The notes: a model not told the origin generated them from the sequence alone. 64,000 nucleotides of DNA from Thermoanaerobacterales bacterium UBA4880 (GCA_002399285.1 DHDI01000026.1:52461-116460), one strand, 5' to 3'. Shown: positions 53,472-61,724, counted from the first letter of the stretch. Program-made: numbers and translations.

Positions 53472-55067
53472 ATGAGACGCAGATTTTACAGGATCGTCAA
53501 TTTGTTCATGAGTATGATCTGGCAGCTGCAGCTGGCTCAGTGGAAGGGCTGGTTTAAGGATGATACGCACAGCGATGATCTGTTAAGGCTTTTACTAAAT
53601 ATTTCGAAAAGATACAAGAAAACTGCCGTTGATCTCGGTGGTTTACTCATAAAATTGGGTCAGTTTTTCAGCTCGCGGATAGATATTCTGCCCGACGAAG
53701 TCATACAGGAACTCTCTCAGCTTCAGGACCGGATACCGCCCGTCGACCACAATTCTATTGTAAAAGTTGTCGAAGCCGAATTTAAAAAACCCATAAACGA
53801 GGTTTATACATATTTTTCCGAGGACTCCATAGGTTCCGCCTCACTCGCGCAGGTGCACATGGCTAAGCTGCCCGACGGTGTAGATGTTGCCGTGAAAGTT
53901 TTGCGGCCGGGCATAGAGGAAATTATCAATACAGACCTCAGAGCTCTGCGCAGAGTAATAAATATAGCAAAACATATCAGATGGATGTCCGATGCCGCAG
54001 ACCTTGACGGCCTGTATACAGAATTCTACCATACATTGAAAAACGAGATGGATTATAAGGCGGAGCTTAGCAACGCGGAGACCATAAAGGCCAATCTTGC
54101 CGGCTTCAAGGATCTGTATATCCCCGCATATTATCATGAATACTGTACCCGCCGCGTGCTCACCATGGAATATATATACGGGATCAAAATAACCGACGAA
54201 AAAGGCCTGGCCTCAATATACTGCGATAAGAAAAAAATAAGCAGACTTCTTATAGATACATTTTTTCATCAGATCGTTGAAAACGGCTTCTACCATGCGG
54301 ACCCTCATCCCGGCAACATAATTGTCTTGAAAGACGGCAGAGTGGCGCTGATAGACTTTGGAATGGCAGGAAGCATAACGCCCAAAAATATGAGGAATAT
54401 ACGCAAAATGGTCCTTTCCATAGTATCCCATGAGGTGGACCAGCTTATGGATGCGCTAAACGATATGGGCTTTATTAAACCCGGCGCCGACAAGAAGAGG
54501 CTCGCTTCCGCCCTGGATTATGTGATAGATAAGTTCTGGTCCAGATCCACGCTGTCCGATTTGGATGACGAATTCCTGCGTGTCATAGCCTCGGAGAGCC
54601 AGCAGCTTATATTGGAACAGCCCATACAGCTTCCGCCGGATTTTGCGCTTTTGGGAAAAACCTTTATAACCTTGTTTGGGATATGCACCGCTCTCGACAA
54701 AGATCTGGATTATGGAAAACTAATCAATGAATTTGCACAAAGGATAATAAAGAGCTCAGTTTCCCGTTTCCCGGGAGAGTTTTCGCGAATAAGCCGAAAG
54801 CTGATTACGGACCTTATAGAGCTGCCCAATATGATCGACAGCGGCGCCAAAATAGTCAGGAGCGGCAGCTTCAATGTGGTCTCGCAGCTGCCGGATATGG
54901 ATAAATTAATGGCTGAGGAAAAAAAGAGGACAAGTAAGCTCATGTTTTCGGTATATACCTGCGGCGGCGGGATACTGTCCACCTATCTCATGATGTCCGA
55001 TCATACGGCTGCGGGAATTTCAGGGTTTATAATTACCGCCATACTGTTTGTCAGATCCTTGCTATGA
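53472..55067 (+). CDS. ABC1/UbiB family atypical kinase
   Basis: A 531-residue protein-kinase-like protein: the family KxGQ motif in LLIKLGQFFSSR, the Ala-rich loop SIGSASLAQVHMAKL replacing the Gly loop, VAVKVLRPGI with the catalytic Lys, YHADPHPGNIIVL (catalytic loop) and LIDFGMAG (DFG-like). Two hydrophobic helices end the protein (LMFSVYTCGGGILSTYLMM, GFIITAILFVRSLL). UbiB homologues support isoprenoid-quinone synthesis in proteobacteria, but clostridia lack ubiquinone, so the role here is unknown. GGAGG precedes ATG 53472. Confidence 0.92.
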   Translation: MRRRFYRIVNLFMSMIWQLQLAQWKGWFKDDTHSDDLLRLLLNISKRYKKTAVDLGGLLIKLGQFFSSRIDILPDEVIQELSQLQDRIPPVDHNSIVKVVEAEFKKPINEVYTYFSEDSIGSASLAQVHMAKLPDGVDVAVKVLRPGIEEIINTDLRALRRVINIAKHIRWMSDAADLDGLYTEFYHTLKNEMDYKAELSNAETIKANLAGFKDLYIPAYYHEYCTRRVLTMEYIYGIKITDEKGLASIYCDKKKISRLLIDTFFHQIVENGFYHADPHPGNIIVLKDGRVALIDFGMAGSITPKNMRNIRKMVLSIVSHEVDQLMDALNDMGFIKPGADKKRLASALDYVIDKFWSRSTLSDLDDEFLRVIASESQQLILEQPIQLPPDFALLGKTFITLFGICTALDKDLDYGKLINEFAQRIIKSSVSRFPGEFSRISRKLITDLIELPNMIDSGAKIVRSGSFNVVSQLPDMDKLMAEEKKRTSKLMFSVYTCGGGILSTYLMMSDHTAAGISGFIITAILFVRSLL

Positions 55068-55084
55068 AGTTTTAAACAAACTGT

Positions 55085-55236
55085 CAGGCCGTGACAAATC
55101 GCGCAAGGCAAGGCGGCAAGCCTGCAAATGAAGGAGCATACTTAAACGTATGTGACTGCAATTTGCAGGCGCAGCCAACGCAGCTAAGCAAAATTGCAGT
55201 GCGATTTTGCGGTTGCGCGAGATTGGCATCGGCCTG
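55085..55236. repeat. composite palindromic element C
   Basis: A 152-base element. The outer ends CAGGCCG and CGGCCTG match elements A and B. Inside, CCTGCAAAT (55121-55129) pairs with ATTTGCAGG (55161-55169), and CATAC / GTATG (55137-55152) makes a small hairpin. A further stem CTGAGTAG / CTACTCAG (55234-55264) follows and overlaps the aroB stop codon. It lies between the convergent ubiB-like and aroB genes and could act as a terminator. The inner hairpin resembles repeats I recall from other clostridia. Confidence 0.7.
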
Positions 55237-55260
55237 AGTAGGGCGGCAATGCCTCTCTAC

Positions 55261-56259
55261 TCAGATCAAATTCTTCAATTCTTCTCTACTCAGCAACACC
55301 TTTTCCCAACTTCCTATGACTTTGGGCAGAATAAAGCCTATCTTTCCTGAATCATTCTTTTTATCGTGTATGGCTAAGGCCAATGTTTCCTCATCGATGG
55401 GTATATCCGTATCTAAACCGAAAGCAGCTATCAAGTCCTGTATGGCCGAAAGCTGCGACTTGCTCAGAATGCCCATCCTGTAGGCCATCATGGATTCATA
55501 ATATATTCCTGCCGCCACGGCCAGGCCATGGCTCATGCCGTACCGCAGTTCAACGGCATGGCCTATGGTATGGCCCATGTTCAGGCACGCCCTATCCCCT
55601 TTGTCCAGTTTGTCCCCAGCCACGATCTCTGCCTTGATCGTTATGCAGCGTCTTATCATCTCTTCCACAGTATCTCCATCCATGGTGCAGACGCCTGCCG
55701 CATTACTGTTCAGCCAATCATAAAAATCACGGTCCAGTACGGCATATTTAACGACCTCACCCATGGCGGACCTTATCTCCTCAGCCGGCAATGTCCGTAA
55801 AAAATCCGTACATATGTATACGGCCCCGGGATCATAAAAGGTGCCTATCTGATTCTTAATGTTCTTATAGTCGATCGCCGTCTTGCCCCCGATACAGCTG
55901 TCTATCATTGCCAGCAAGGTCGTGGGTACATTTATAAAACTTACGCCCCGTTTAAAGGTGGATGCCGCGAAACCTGCCGTGTCTCCCACGGCCCCTCCCC
56001 CCACGGCAGCAATCCGGTCGTCCCTGCCAAGCTCCATTTCCATACAGGCATCATATATCTCTGTGATCACGGATATATCCTTTGCCCTTTCTCCCGGCCC
56101 TACGATGATCTTCTCACCGGGAATACCTCTTCCGTATATTTCAAATATCCCTTTATCTATTACACAGAGATTTTTTTTATCTCCTTCCGCAAGCGAGTCA
56201 AAACTCATACTGCAGCCTATATATACGTCATAACCTGTGTCTAACTCCATTCGCTCCAT
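55261..56259 (-). CDS. aroB: 3-dehydroquinate synthase
   Basis: Converts DAHP to 3-dehydroquinate in the shikimate pathway, NAD- and metal-dependent. The 332-residue protein has AAVGGGAVGDTAGFAAST, FINVPTTLLAMIDSCIGGKTAID, NQIGTFYDPGAVYI, and the metal-binding LNMGHTIGHAVELR. The frame is open 29 codons upstream, but ATG 56259 with GGGAG fits the family N-terminus. No other aro genes are adjacent. It is followed on the minus strand by element C. Confidence 0.95.
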   Translation of the reverse strand: MERMELDTGYDVYIGCSMSFDSLAEGDKKNLCVIDKGIFEIYGRGIPGEKIIVGPGERAKDISVITEIYDACMEMELGRDDRIAAVGGGAVGDTAGFAASTFKRGVSFINVPTTLLAMIDSCIGGKTAIDYKNIKNQIGTFYDPGAVYICTDFLRTLPAEEIRSAMGEVVKYAVLDRDFYDWLNSNAAGVCTMDGDTVEEMIRRCITIKAEIVAGDKLDKGDRACLNMGHTIGHAVELRYGMSHGLAVAAGIYYESMMAYRMGILSKSQLSAIQDLIAAFGLDTDIPIDEETLALAIHDKKNDSGKIGFILPKVIGSWEKVLLSREELKNLI

Positions 56260-56398
56260 TTTGTATTTTCTCCCGGCTCTCTCAAATAGATTAATACTCG
56301 TATCAAAATTCCGGCTCTTTTCATTAAAAAAGCCTGCGATAATCATACATCATTCATGCATATCATCGCAAGCTTTCGGGACCAAGTTATTTACATTA

Positions 56399-56494
56399 TT
56401 ATCCGGTCTTTAATATTTCCGTCGAATTCGGGAATACCAGTATGATGATTACATAAGCTTCATCAGCCGGCATATTATGCCCCTGCCATCTCAC
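56399..56494 (-). CDS. possible 31-aa ORF after tryptophanase
   Basis: GTG 56494 has GAGGT nine bases upstream, starting right at the tnaA stop. The product (VRWQGHNMPADEAYVIIIL then VFPNSTEILKTG) has a strand resembling the start of DUF3343-type small proteins but lacks the rest. Probably a remnant or chance; weak evidence. The rest of 56260-56506 holds no other gene. Confidence 0.25.
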   Translation of the reverse strand: MRWQGHNMPADEAYVIIILVFPNSTEILKTG

Positions 56495-56506
56495 TATTAA
56501 ATTACC

Positions 56507-57877
56507 TCATTCGGCCCAGTCAAACTTTGCAAGGAAATGCCTCAGCATTTTCGGCTCATAGGCGAACTTCAGACCTCTTACGCTGTCTCTCCTATTATAT
56601 ATTTTTATCAGCGAATCCGCCACATAGTCCATATGATTATCCGTGTATACCCGCCTCGGTATGGTGAGTCTCATAAGTTCCATTGGAGAAATTATATTTT
56701 TCCCATCTTTGTCCCTGCCCATCATGCATGTACCTACCTCGACAGCCCTTACCCCTGATTCGAGATAGAGCTCGGCGGCCAGAGCCTCTCCAGGGAACTG
56801 TTCGTGGTCTATATGAGGCAAAAATCTGCCCGCATCCACAAAGACGGCGTGGCCTCCCACCGGCGTCTGTATAGGTACTCCAGCGTCCGTGAGCCGCTTG
56901 CCCAGGTACTCTATCTGACCGACCCTCGCTTTGAGATAATCAAAATCCAGAACCTCCCTCAAACCCCGGGATATTGCCTCTAAATCACGTCCGGCCAGGC
57001 CTCCGTATGTTGGAAAGCCCTCATAGCCTATATTTACTTCCCTAACCCTGTTATACAGTTCCTCGTCATCTTTAATTCCTATCATGCCGCCTATGTTCAC
57101 TAGCGCATCCTTTTTTGCGCTCATGGTGAAACCCTGGGTATAACTAAACATCTCCTTCACTATTTCAGGAATAGATTTATCTGCATAGCCGGGCTCCCTC
57201 GTCTTGATAAAGTAAGCGTTTTCCGCAAATCGAGCGGCATCCATAAACACAGGTATTTTATGCTCCCTGCATATCCTCGATACATCCCTTATATTTTCCA
57301 TGGACACAGGCTGTCCACCGGCAGAATTGCAGGTAATGGTGATGAGCATGAACGCTATGTTTTCCGTACCCTTATCAGCGATGAACTTCTCCAATTTTTT
57401 AAGGTCTACGTTTCCCTTAAATGGATTATACTTGGCGGTATCATAAGCATCATCTATAACCAGATTTACGGGTATACCCTTCTTTAAGTTTATATGTGCC
57501 TCCGTCGTATCGAAATGCATATTGCCGATGACATACTGGCCGGGTTTTATGAGTACCATGAAAAATGAATTCTCAGCGCCCCTGCCTTGGTGCGTGGGTA
57601 CCACATAGTTGTATCCGAATACATCCCTTACTGCATCCTGAAGGTGATAAAAACTCCTGCAGCCGGCGTAGGATTCGTCTCCTATCATCATACCCGACCA
57701 CTGATTGTCGCTCATGGCGTTGGTACCGCTGTCCGTAAGAAGGTCTATGAATACATCCTCGGCCTTCAACGCAAATACGTTGAGTCCGGCCTTCTGTAAT
57801 TTTTTTTCTCTTTCTTCCTTTGGTAAAAGATGAATGGGCTCTACCATCTTTATCTTGTACGGTTCAGGTAAATGCAT
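56507..57877 (-). CDS. tnaA: tryptophanase (beta-eliminating lyase)
   Basis: A 456-residue PLP lyase. The family core is clear: [30 protein letters not shown], and the PLP lysine in [11 protein letters not shown]. Tryptophanase and tyrosine phenol-lyase are close; here FDTT replaces the TPL Phe-Thr-Thr-Thr segment, NSAGGQPVS and FAENAYF match tryptophanase, and LRHFLAKF has the His seen in tryptophanase where TPL has Phe. These favour tryptophan to indole, pyruvate and ammonia. GGAGG lies before ATG 57877. No TnaC-like leader or tnaB permease is seen. Confidence 0.85.
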   Translation of the reverse strand: MHLPEPYKIKMVEPIHLLPKEEREKKLQKAGLNVFALKAEDVFIDLLTDSGTNAMSDNQWSGMMIGDESYAGCRSFYHLQDAVRDVFGYNYVVPTHQGRGAENSFFMVLIKPGQYVIGNMHFDTTEAHINLKKGIPVNLVIDDAYDTAKYNPFKGNVDLKKLEKFIADKGTENIAFMLITITCNSAGGQPVSMENIRDVSRICREHKIPVFMDAARFAENAYFIKTREPGYADKSIPEIVKEMFSYTQGFTMSAKKDALVNIGGMIGIKDDEELYNRVREVNIGYEGFPTYGGLAGRDLEAISRGLREVLDFDYLKARVGQIEYLGKRLTDAGVPIQTPVGGHAVFVDAGRFLPHIDHEQFPGEALAAELYLESGVRAVEVGTCMMGRDKDGKNIISPMELMRLTIPRRVYTDNHMDYVADSLIKIYNRRDSVRGLKFAYEPKMLRHFLAKFDWAE

Positions 57878-57980
57878 AATATCCCTCCATTATATATATT
57901 AAAAACTTTTAACATTAATATATTTCTACATAAATCCTGTATTTCCTTCATAACCCGTCAATTTTGATCAAAAATAAAAA

Positions 57981-58003
57981 GCCGGATGTCCACCCCACCC
58001 GGC
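57981..58003 (-). terminator. terminator after the PrcB-domain gene
   Basis: GCCGG / CCGGC stem with a larger loop, followed by TTTTTATTTTT on the minus strand, just past the stop at 58005. It separates this gene from tnaA. Confidence 0.75.
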
Positions 58004-58004
58004 G

Positions 58005-58376
58005 TCAAAACTCTACTACCTTCAACACGTTCCCCTTGTTGTCAAGGAACCTTATCCTGCTTACATCTTCCGACGGTTTAATAACCCTGATGTCATATGG
58101 ATATGTTACGGCCTGGGTGACCATATCTCCCGGCCTCGGAGAATGTACCAAGGTGAACACATCGGTACTGCCGGTCTCGGAACTTCTCGCGCTGTAAATC
58201 TTAATGCTATATCCCCCGGTCGGCCTTTCTCCCGAAGCCGCAATGAGATAAAAGGTGTTCCCTGCCCTTACGGCCTTATACCCGCCGCTCATTTTTATCT
58301 CATCCAGCTCTTTCTTGACCACATCAGGTATACCATCCAAATCCACCGCCTCCGAATCAGCATTTTTGCGGCACAA
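58005..58376 (-). CDS. PrcB C-terminal domain protein, possibly 5'-truncated
   Basis: A 123-residue protein whose second half (SGGYKAVRAGNTFYLIAASGE..RPTGGYSIKIYSA, then VTYPYDIRVIKP) matches the PrcB_C domain found in secreted clostridial and treponemal proteins. The start is doubtful: TTG 58376 has only AAGGG upstream and no signal peptide, while the frame stays open to about 58447 without an ATG or GTG. Full-length relatives are exported, so this gene may have lost its 5' end. No partner protease is adjacent. Confidence 0.65.
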   Translation of the reverse strand: MCRKNADSEAVDLDGIPDVVKKELDEIKMSGGYKAVRAGNTFYLIAASGERPTGGYSIKIYSARSSETGSTDVFTLVHSPRPGDMVTQAVTYPYDIRVIKPSEDVSRIRFLDNKGNVLKVVEF

Positions 58377-58487
58377 AACCCGTCCGCCCTTTACCCTTGA
58401 ACCATATAGTTTCTGCCTGATATAATCTCCTACTATATCATTATATTACAGGTCATCGAAAAATGGTGCATTCTCTTTTTATTCAAT

Positions 58488-59690
58488 CTAGTTCTGCCTG
58501 CTCAAAACCTTTTCTGCTATCCTGGACGCAAACTCGTCAATCTTATCCATATCATCCTGTGAAGGAGAGAAATTGACTTTGATGCCCGGTTCAACCACAT
58601 CCATCTTGCGGGATTTGAGCATATCCTCCATCATCTTGAGCGCCTCGCCGCTCCATCCGTAAGAACCGAAGGCAGCTCCCACTTTGCCCTTTGCCTTTAT
58701 GGGATTCATGTTTATCAGCACTTCCCATATGGGTTCCACCACATCGGCAGCAATAGTAGGACTACCTACCACTATGCCGGCTGACTGCTGCAGATCAATA
58801 TCCACGTCTTCTTTTGTGACATCGGTCGCATTGACGGTGTATGCCCTCAGTCCCTTTTGCCTGAGGTCACAGGCTATCCTCTCCGCCGCTTTTTTGGTAT
58901 TTCCATATGCGGATACATAATATACCGTAACTTTTTTACCATCATACTCAGGTTCCCTCGCCCACTTTTCATACAGAGCTATGTTTGCAAAAGGATTGTC
59001 CCTCAGTATCGGTCCATGTCCAGGACATATCATGTCAAAATCAAGATCCAGCTTCTTTACTTTATCAATGGCCTCAAGCACTTTGGGCTTAAAAGGACTT
59101 ACTATAGTATTGAAATAATTTCGGACGGCTTCCGTAATGTCGCCCACCTCATCATTGAATATTCTGTCGCCCTCGGGACAATAGTGGCTTCCAAAGGCAT
59201 CACATGTAAACAGTATCTTATCATGTTCGTCATAGGTCATCATCGTATCCGGCCAATGCAAAAACGGCGTATATATGAACCGCAGTTTTCTGTCCCCCAA
59301 GTCAAGCTCGCTACCGTCCATTGCCGCTATCGACGGTATGTCCCTGTTTAAGACCGCCTTCATATTAGTCAGAGCCGCTCTCGTCGCAACCACTTTTGCG
59401 TTGGGCGCCATGTCCAGCAGCTTTCCGACGGTCCATGAATGGTCGGGCTCCGAGTGATCCAAAACTATGTATTCAATTTTGGACGGATCTATAAGGGCCT
59501 TAATATTATCAAGGAATTCCTCATGAAAGCCCTCTTTGGAAGTTTCCACAACCGTCGGTTTCTCCGCCATAATGAGGTATGAGTTGTAAGTCGTTCCCCA
59601 CGGCGTGTCATAGATTATATCAAACTTACGCAATTTAGGGTCTTTGACACCCACATAGTAAATCCCATTCTTGACTTTTCTTATGGGCAT
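58488..59690 (-). CDS. flavodiiron protein (FprA/rubredoxin:oxygen-NO reductase type)
   Basis: A 400-residue two-domain protein. Residues ~1-250 form a beta-lactamase-fold diiron site with ligands in LDHSEPDHSW, FLHWPDTMMTY, and CDAFGSHY, with a later His in CPGHGPIL. Residues ~255-400 are a flavodoxin domain (VYYVSAYGNTKKAAERIA, FGSYGWSGEAL). It reduces oxygen to water or nitric oxide to nitrous oxide and protects anaerobes. AGGAGG precedes ATG 59690. Rubredoxin genes are not adjacent. Confidence 0.96.
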   Translation of the reverse strand: MPIRKVKNGIYYVGVKDPKLRKFDIIYDTPWGTTYNSYLIMAEKPTVVETSKEGFHEEFLDNIKALIDPSKIEYIVLDHSEPDHSWTVGKLLDMAPNAKVVATRAALTNMKAVLNRDIPSIAAMDGSELDLGDRKLRFIYTPFLHWPDTMMTYDEHDKILFTCDAFGSHYCPEGDRIFNDEVGDITEAVRNYFNTIVSPFKPKVLEAIDKVKKLDLDFDMICPGHGPILRDNPFANIALYEKWAREPEYDGKKVTVYYVSAYGNTKKAAERIACDLRQKGLRAYTVNATDVTKEDVDIDLQQSAGIVVGSPTIAADVVEPIWEVLINMNPIKAKGKVGAAFGSYGWSGEALKMMEDMLKSRKMDVVEPGIKVNFSPSQDDMDKIDEFASRIAEKVLSRQN

Positions 59691-59742
59691 TAGTAGATAC
59701 CTCCTTTGTTTATATTGTAATGTGGCATTAATCCAACAATGA

Positions 59743-60150
59743 TTACATGTTGCTCTTTATGATTTCATATATATTGGGCCTATATTTTTTAAGATTAACA
59801 GGCGCTTTGCCGTTAGTCATCGCCATGACCGTATACCCCTGAGCCAGTAAAACATCCTCGCCGGCTCTGTATATATTATACTCGAATTTTATTCTCACGC
59901 CGGTAAATTTACTGACTCTGGTCTTTACCGTGATTACGTCGTCGTAATAAACAGAATGGATATATTTGCAATGGGATTCCACTACGGGCAGATAGACCCC
60001 CATAGCCTCCATCTCTCTGCAGGATAACCCAAGGCTGCGCAGCCACTCTGTCCTTGCCACTTCAAAGTATCGGTAATAATTGCCATAATATACAAAACCC
60101 ATCTGGTCCGTCTCTTCATATCTCACCCTTATGCTGCATTCATATTCCAC
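59743..60150 (-). CDS. acyl-CoA thioesterase, YbgC/4HBT family
   Basis: A 135-residue hotdog-fold thioesterase. The N-terminal RVRYEETDQMGFVYYGNYYRYFEVARTEW carries the catalytic Asp and the YGNYYRYFE helix. It hydrolyses short or medium acyl-CoA. The start is GTG 60150 with AGGAG upstream. This ribosome site sits in the loop of a hairpin (separate entry) and the gene follows csrA by about 115 bases, so CsrA control is possible. Confidence 0.92.
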   Translation of the reverse strand: MEYECSIRVRYEETDQMGFVYYGNYYRYFEVARTEWLRSLGLSCREMEAMGVYLPVVESHCKYIHSVYYDDVITVKTRVSKFTGVRIKFEYNIYRAGEDVLLAQGYTVMAMTNGKAPVNLKKYRPNIYEIIKSNM

Positions 60151-60185
60151 AAGTTATCATCTCCTATCCATATATGATAACTTGT
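60149..60185 (-). promoter_or_regulatory. hairpin presenting the ribosome-binding site, candidate CsrA site
   Basis: On the minus strand ACAAGTTATCA (60175-60185) pairs perfectly with TGATAACTTGT (60149-60159). The 15-base loop contains GGATAGGAG, which holds two GGA motifs and the Shine-Dalgarno sequence, and the stem covers part of the GTG start. GGA in a hairpin loop over a ribosome site is the recognised CsrA target form, and csrA is the upstream neighbour. It could also be a protein operator. Confidence 0.6.
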
Positions 60186-60200
60186 CCCGCCATAAATATC

Positions 60201-60246
60201 AAATGGTAAATGCCTATGGATTATCGTTAAATTTAACTTACCATTT
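60201..60246. promoter_or_regulatory. second inverted repeat after csrA
   Basis: AAATGGTAA (60201-60209) and TTACCATTT (60238-60246) form a nine-base-pair stem, with the palindrome GTTAAATTTAAC (60226-60237) inside. It lies 20 bases past the csrA stop. On the plus strand the right arm is followed by a T-rich tract, but no plus-strand gene enters here; on the minus strand a T-run is lacking, so it may be a regulatory or RNA-stability hairpin. Confidence 0.45.
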
Positions 60247-60265
60247 ATTTTTTTATATATATCCG

Positions 60266-60496
60266 TTACCGGTGATTATCCAAAAGTATTTTTAAGCTAT
60301 CAACCGTATTTTTGGGATTATTAGCTGCGGTTATGTTCTCATTCTTGACATCCAAAAGTTCGGTACGGACTATCTCTATGTTTCTCGGCGCCGCAATGCC
60401 TATGCTCACCTTGTCTTCATCCAGATCCATTATGGTTATAGTTATGTTATCCCCTATTTTGATGCTCTGACCCTTTTTCCTCGTAAGAACAAGCAT
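60266..60496 (-). CDS. csrA: carbon storage regulator CsrA
   Basis: A 76-residue RNA-binding dimer that represses translation, notably of flagellin, by covering GGA-containing ribosome sites. It begins MLVLTRKKGQSIKIGDNITI and has VSIGIAAPRNIEIVRTEL with the RNA-contact Arg. The start is one base after the fliW-fusion stop; the ribosome site (GGGAGATAAGG) lies in the end of that gene. FliW antagonises CsrA in Firmicutes, and the order here is the standard fliW-csrA pair. Confidence 0.97.
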   Translation of the reverse strand: MLVLTRKKGQSIKIGDNITITIMDLDEDKVSIGIAAPRNIEIVRTELLDVKNENITAANNPKNTVDSLKILLDNHR

Positions 60497-60497
60497 C

Positions 60498-61625
60498 TTA
60501 CCTTATCTCCCTTACTATTTTCACACCGTTGGCATCCAGATGATATAGAAAAAGTGGATTTATGAGGTCGGCCGAGTGTTCTTTGGAATCAAAGGTATCT
60601 ACGCAGTTATAGGGGATAATAATGTCCACGGGAGCATCACTGCTGTTCAAAAACATTTTTAACGTCATTGCAGTCTGATATATGCAGAGGTCCGTACAGT
60701 TTCCCGTTAAAATAAAGCATCTGGTTCCGCTTTTGATCAGCTTCTGTACATAGGTATTGAAATCAGGATTAGTGAAGGCATTTAGCGAGTTCTTAGGGAA
60801 TACTTCGGCACTTCCGGCAAACCCCTTAAGACTGTCTACAATCTCACATTCCCGTGTCCCTTCAATGGCATGGGGTGGAAATTCGTTGAACTCCGCCGAA
60901 CTTTCGTGATGGGAGTCATTTAAAAATGCAATGTTCTTGACACCTTCGGCCAACAACTTCTTGGACAGAATAAATATAGGCATTTCCAAATTATGCATCC
61001 TTGGACTGGAAAGCTGCCCCGTTCTGCAAAATCCATTTATCATATCGACTATGAGAAGAGAAATGGCGGACGGACTTTGGTATCTCCGCTTTAATTCGCT
61101 GAATTCCACGGGCGCCAAACCGTCTGCAAATCTGTGTACGTGGCGTATAAAGCCTTCACAGTCTTTATAATAATCTTTTTCCACACCGTAATGATTCAGA
61201 TCTCCCTTAAGGTAATGCTTTATTTCATAGTCGTCGGTATTATCCAATAATATCTGCGAAGCCTTATTATTATCCTTGTTTATCACAATCGGCGCTTTAA
61301 GGTTACATGATATCTCTTCTATATTGTCCGGTATGACGACTATATTATAGATACATACAGAAGATGCGCCCTGTGCACCGAGGTTCTCAACTTCCTCTAT
61401 GGGAATTTCCGGCACATAGTTTGAAACGACATCGGTACCGTCTATTATGACAAAGGCCAGGCCGGGGTCGTCAACGGACTGCAGCCACATAAAGGGCTCG
61501 TTGTCTTCCCTGCTGATGATTATGTATCTCTTGAATCCCTCAAACCCAAGTATTTCGCTTTGAAAATATAATACCTCATTCTCGTCGTATTCAATAGGGC
61601 CGAAATTGCTTGTCTCTATAAGCAT
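60498..61625 (-). CDS. FliW fused to a nicotinamidase/isochorismatase-type cysteine hydrolase
   Basis: A 375-residue continuous frame. Residues 1-~145 are FliW (TSNFGPIEYDENEVLYFQS, ILGFEGFKRYIII, FMWLQSVDDPGLAFVII), the flagellar assembly factor that binds CsrA and flagellin. Residues ~185-375 are a cysteine hydrolase fold with the triad Asp194 (LLIVDM), Lys278 (FPKNS), Cys314 (TDLC) and nicotinamidase-like metal ligands Asp237, His239 and His252. FliW proteins are normally ~150 residues. The hydrolase looks active; nicotinamide or another amide is the likely substrate class. No frameshift or stop lies at the join. Translation coupled to csrA. Confidence 0.9.
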   Translation of the reverse strand: MLIETSNFGPIEYDENEVLYFQSEILGFEGFKRYIIISREDNEPFMWLQSVDDPGLAFVIIDGTDVVSNYVPEIPIEEVENLGAQGASSVCIYNIVVIPDNIEEISCNLKAPIVINKDNNKASQILLDNTDDYEIKHYLKGDLNHYGVEKDYYKDCEGFIRHVHRFADGLAPVEFSELKRRYQSPSAISLLIVDMINGFCRTGQLSSPRMHNLEMPIFILSKKLLAEGVKNIAFLNDSHHESSAEFNEFPPHAIEGTRECEIVDSLKGFAGSAEVFPKNSLNAFTNPDFNTYVQKLIKSGTRCFILTGNCTDLCIYQTAMTLKMFLNSSDAPVDIIIPYNCVDTFDSKEHSADLINPLFLYHLDANGVKIVREIR

Positions 61626-61697
61626 AAAATATCCCCCTATAAATAAAATTCTAATGTTATTTTATCATCATAAGTAAAAAATGTGAATAAATAAAAA

Positions 61698-61719
61698 AAG
61701 GACATAATAAATGTCCCTT
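61698..61719 (-). terminator. terminator after flgL
   Basis: AAGGACAT / ATGTCCCTT around a five-base loop, followed by TTTTTTTATTT on the minus strand, just past the flgL stop (61725). It separates flgKL from fliW-csrA. Confidence 0.8.
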
Positions 61720-61724
61720 TGAAA

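Noticed and set aside
53336..53557. A 73-residue frame before and into the UbiB-like gene
   Set aside because: No ribosome site at its start, and it overlaps a well-supported start at 53472; the translation shows no family.
56469..56481. Palindrome GGCATATTATGCC as a tnaA terminator
   Set aside because: The stem is short and AT-rich in the middle and has no T-run after it on the minus strand.
56507..57877. Tyrosine phenol-lyase as identity of the PLP lyase
   Set aside because: [20 protein letters not shown] and LRHF match tryptophanase; the TPL-specific Thr and Phe residues are replaced.
57878..57980. TnaC-type leader peptide before tnaA
   Set aside because: No short frame with Trp and Pro in the expected pattern was seen upstream on the minus strand.
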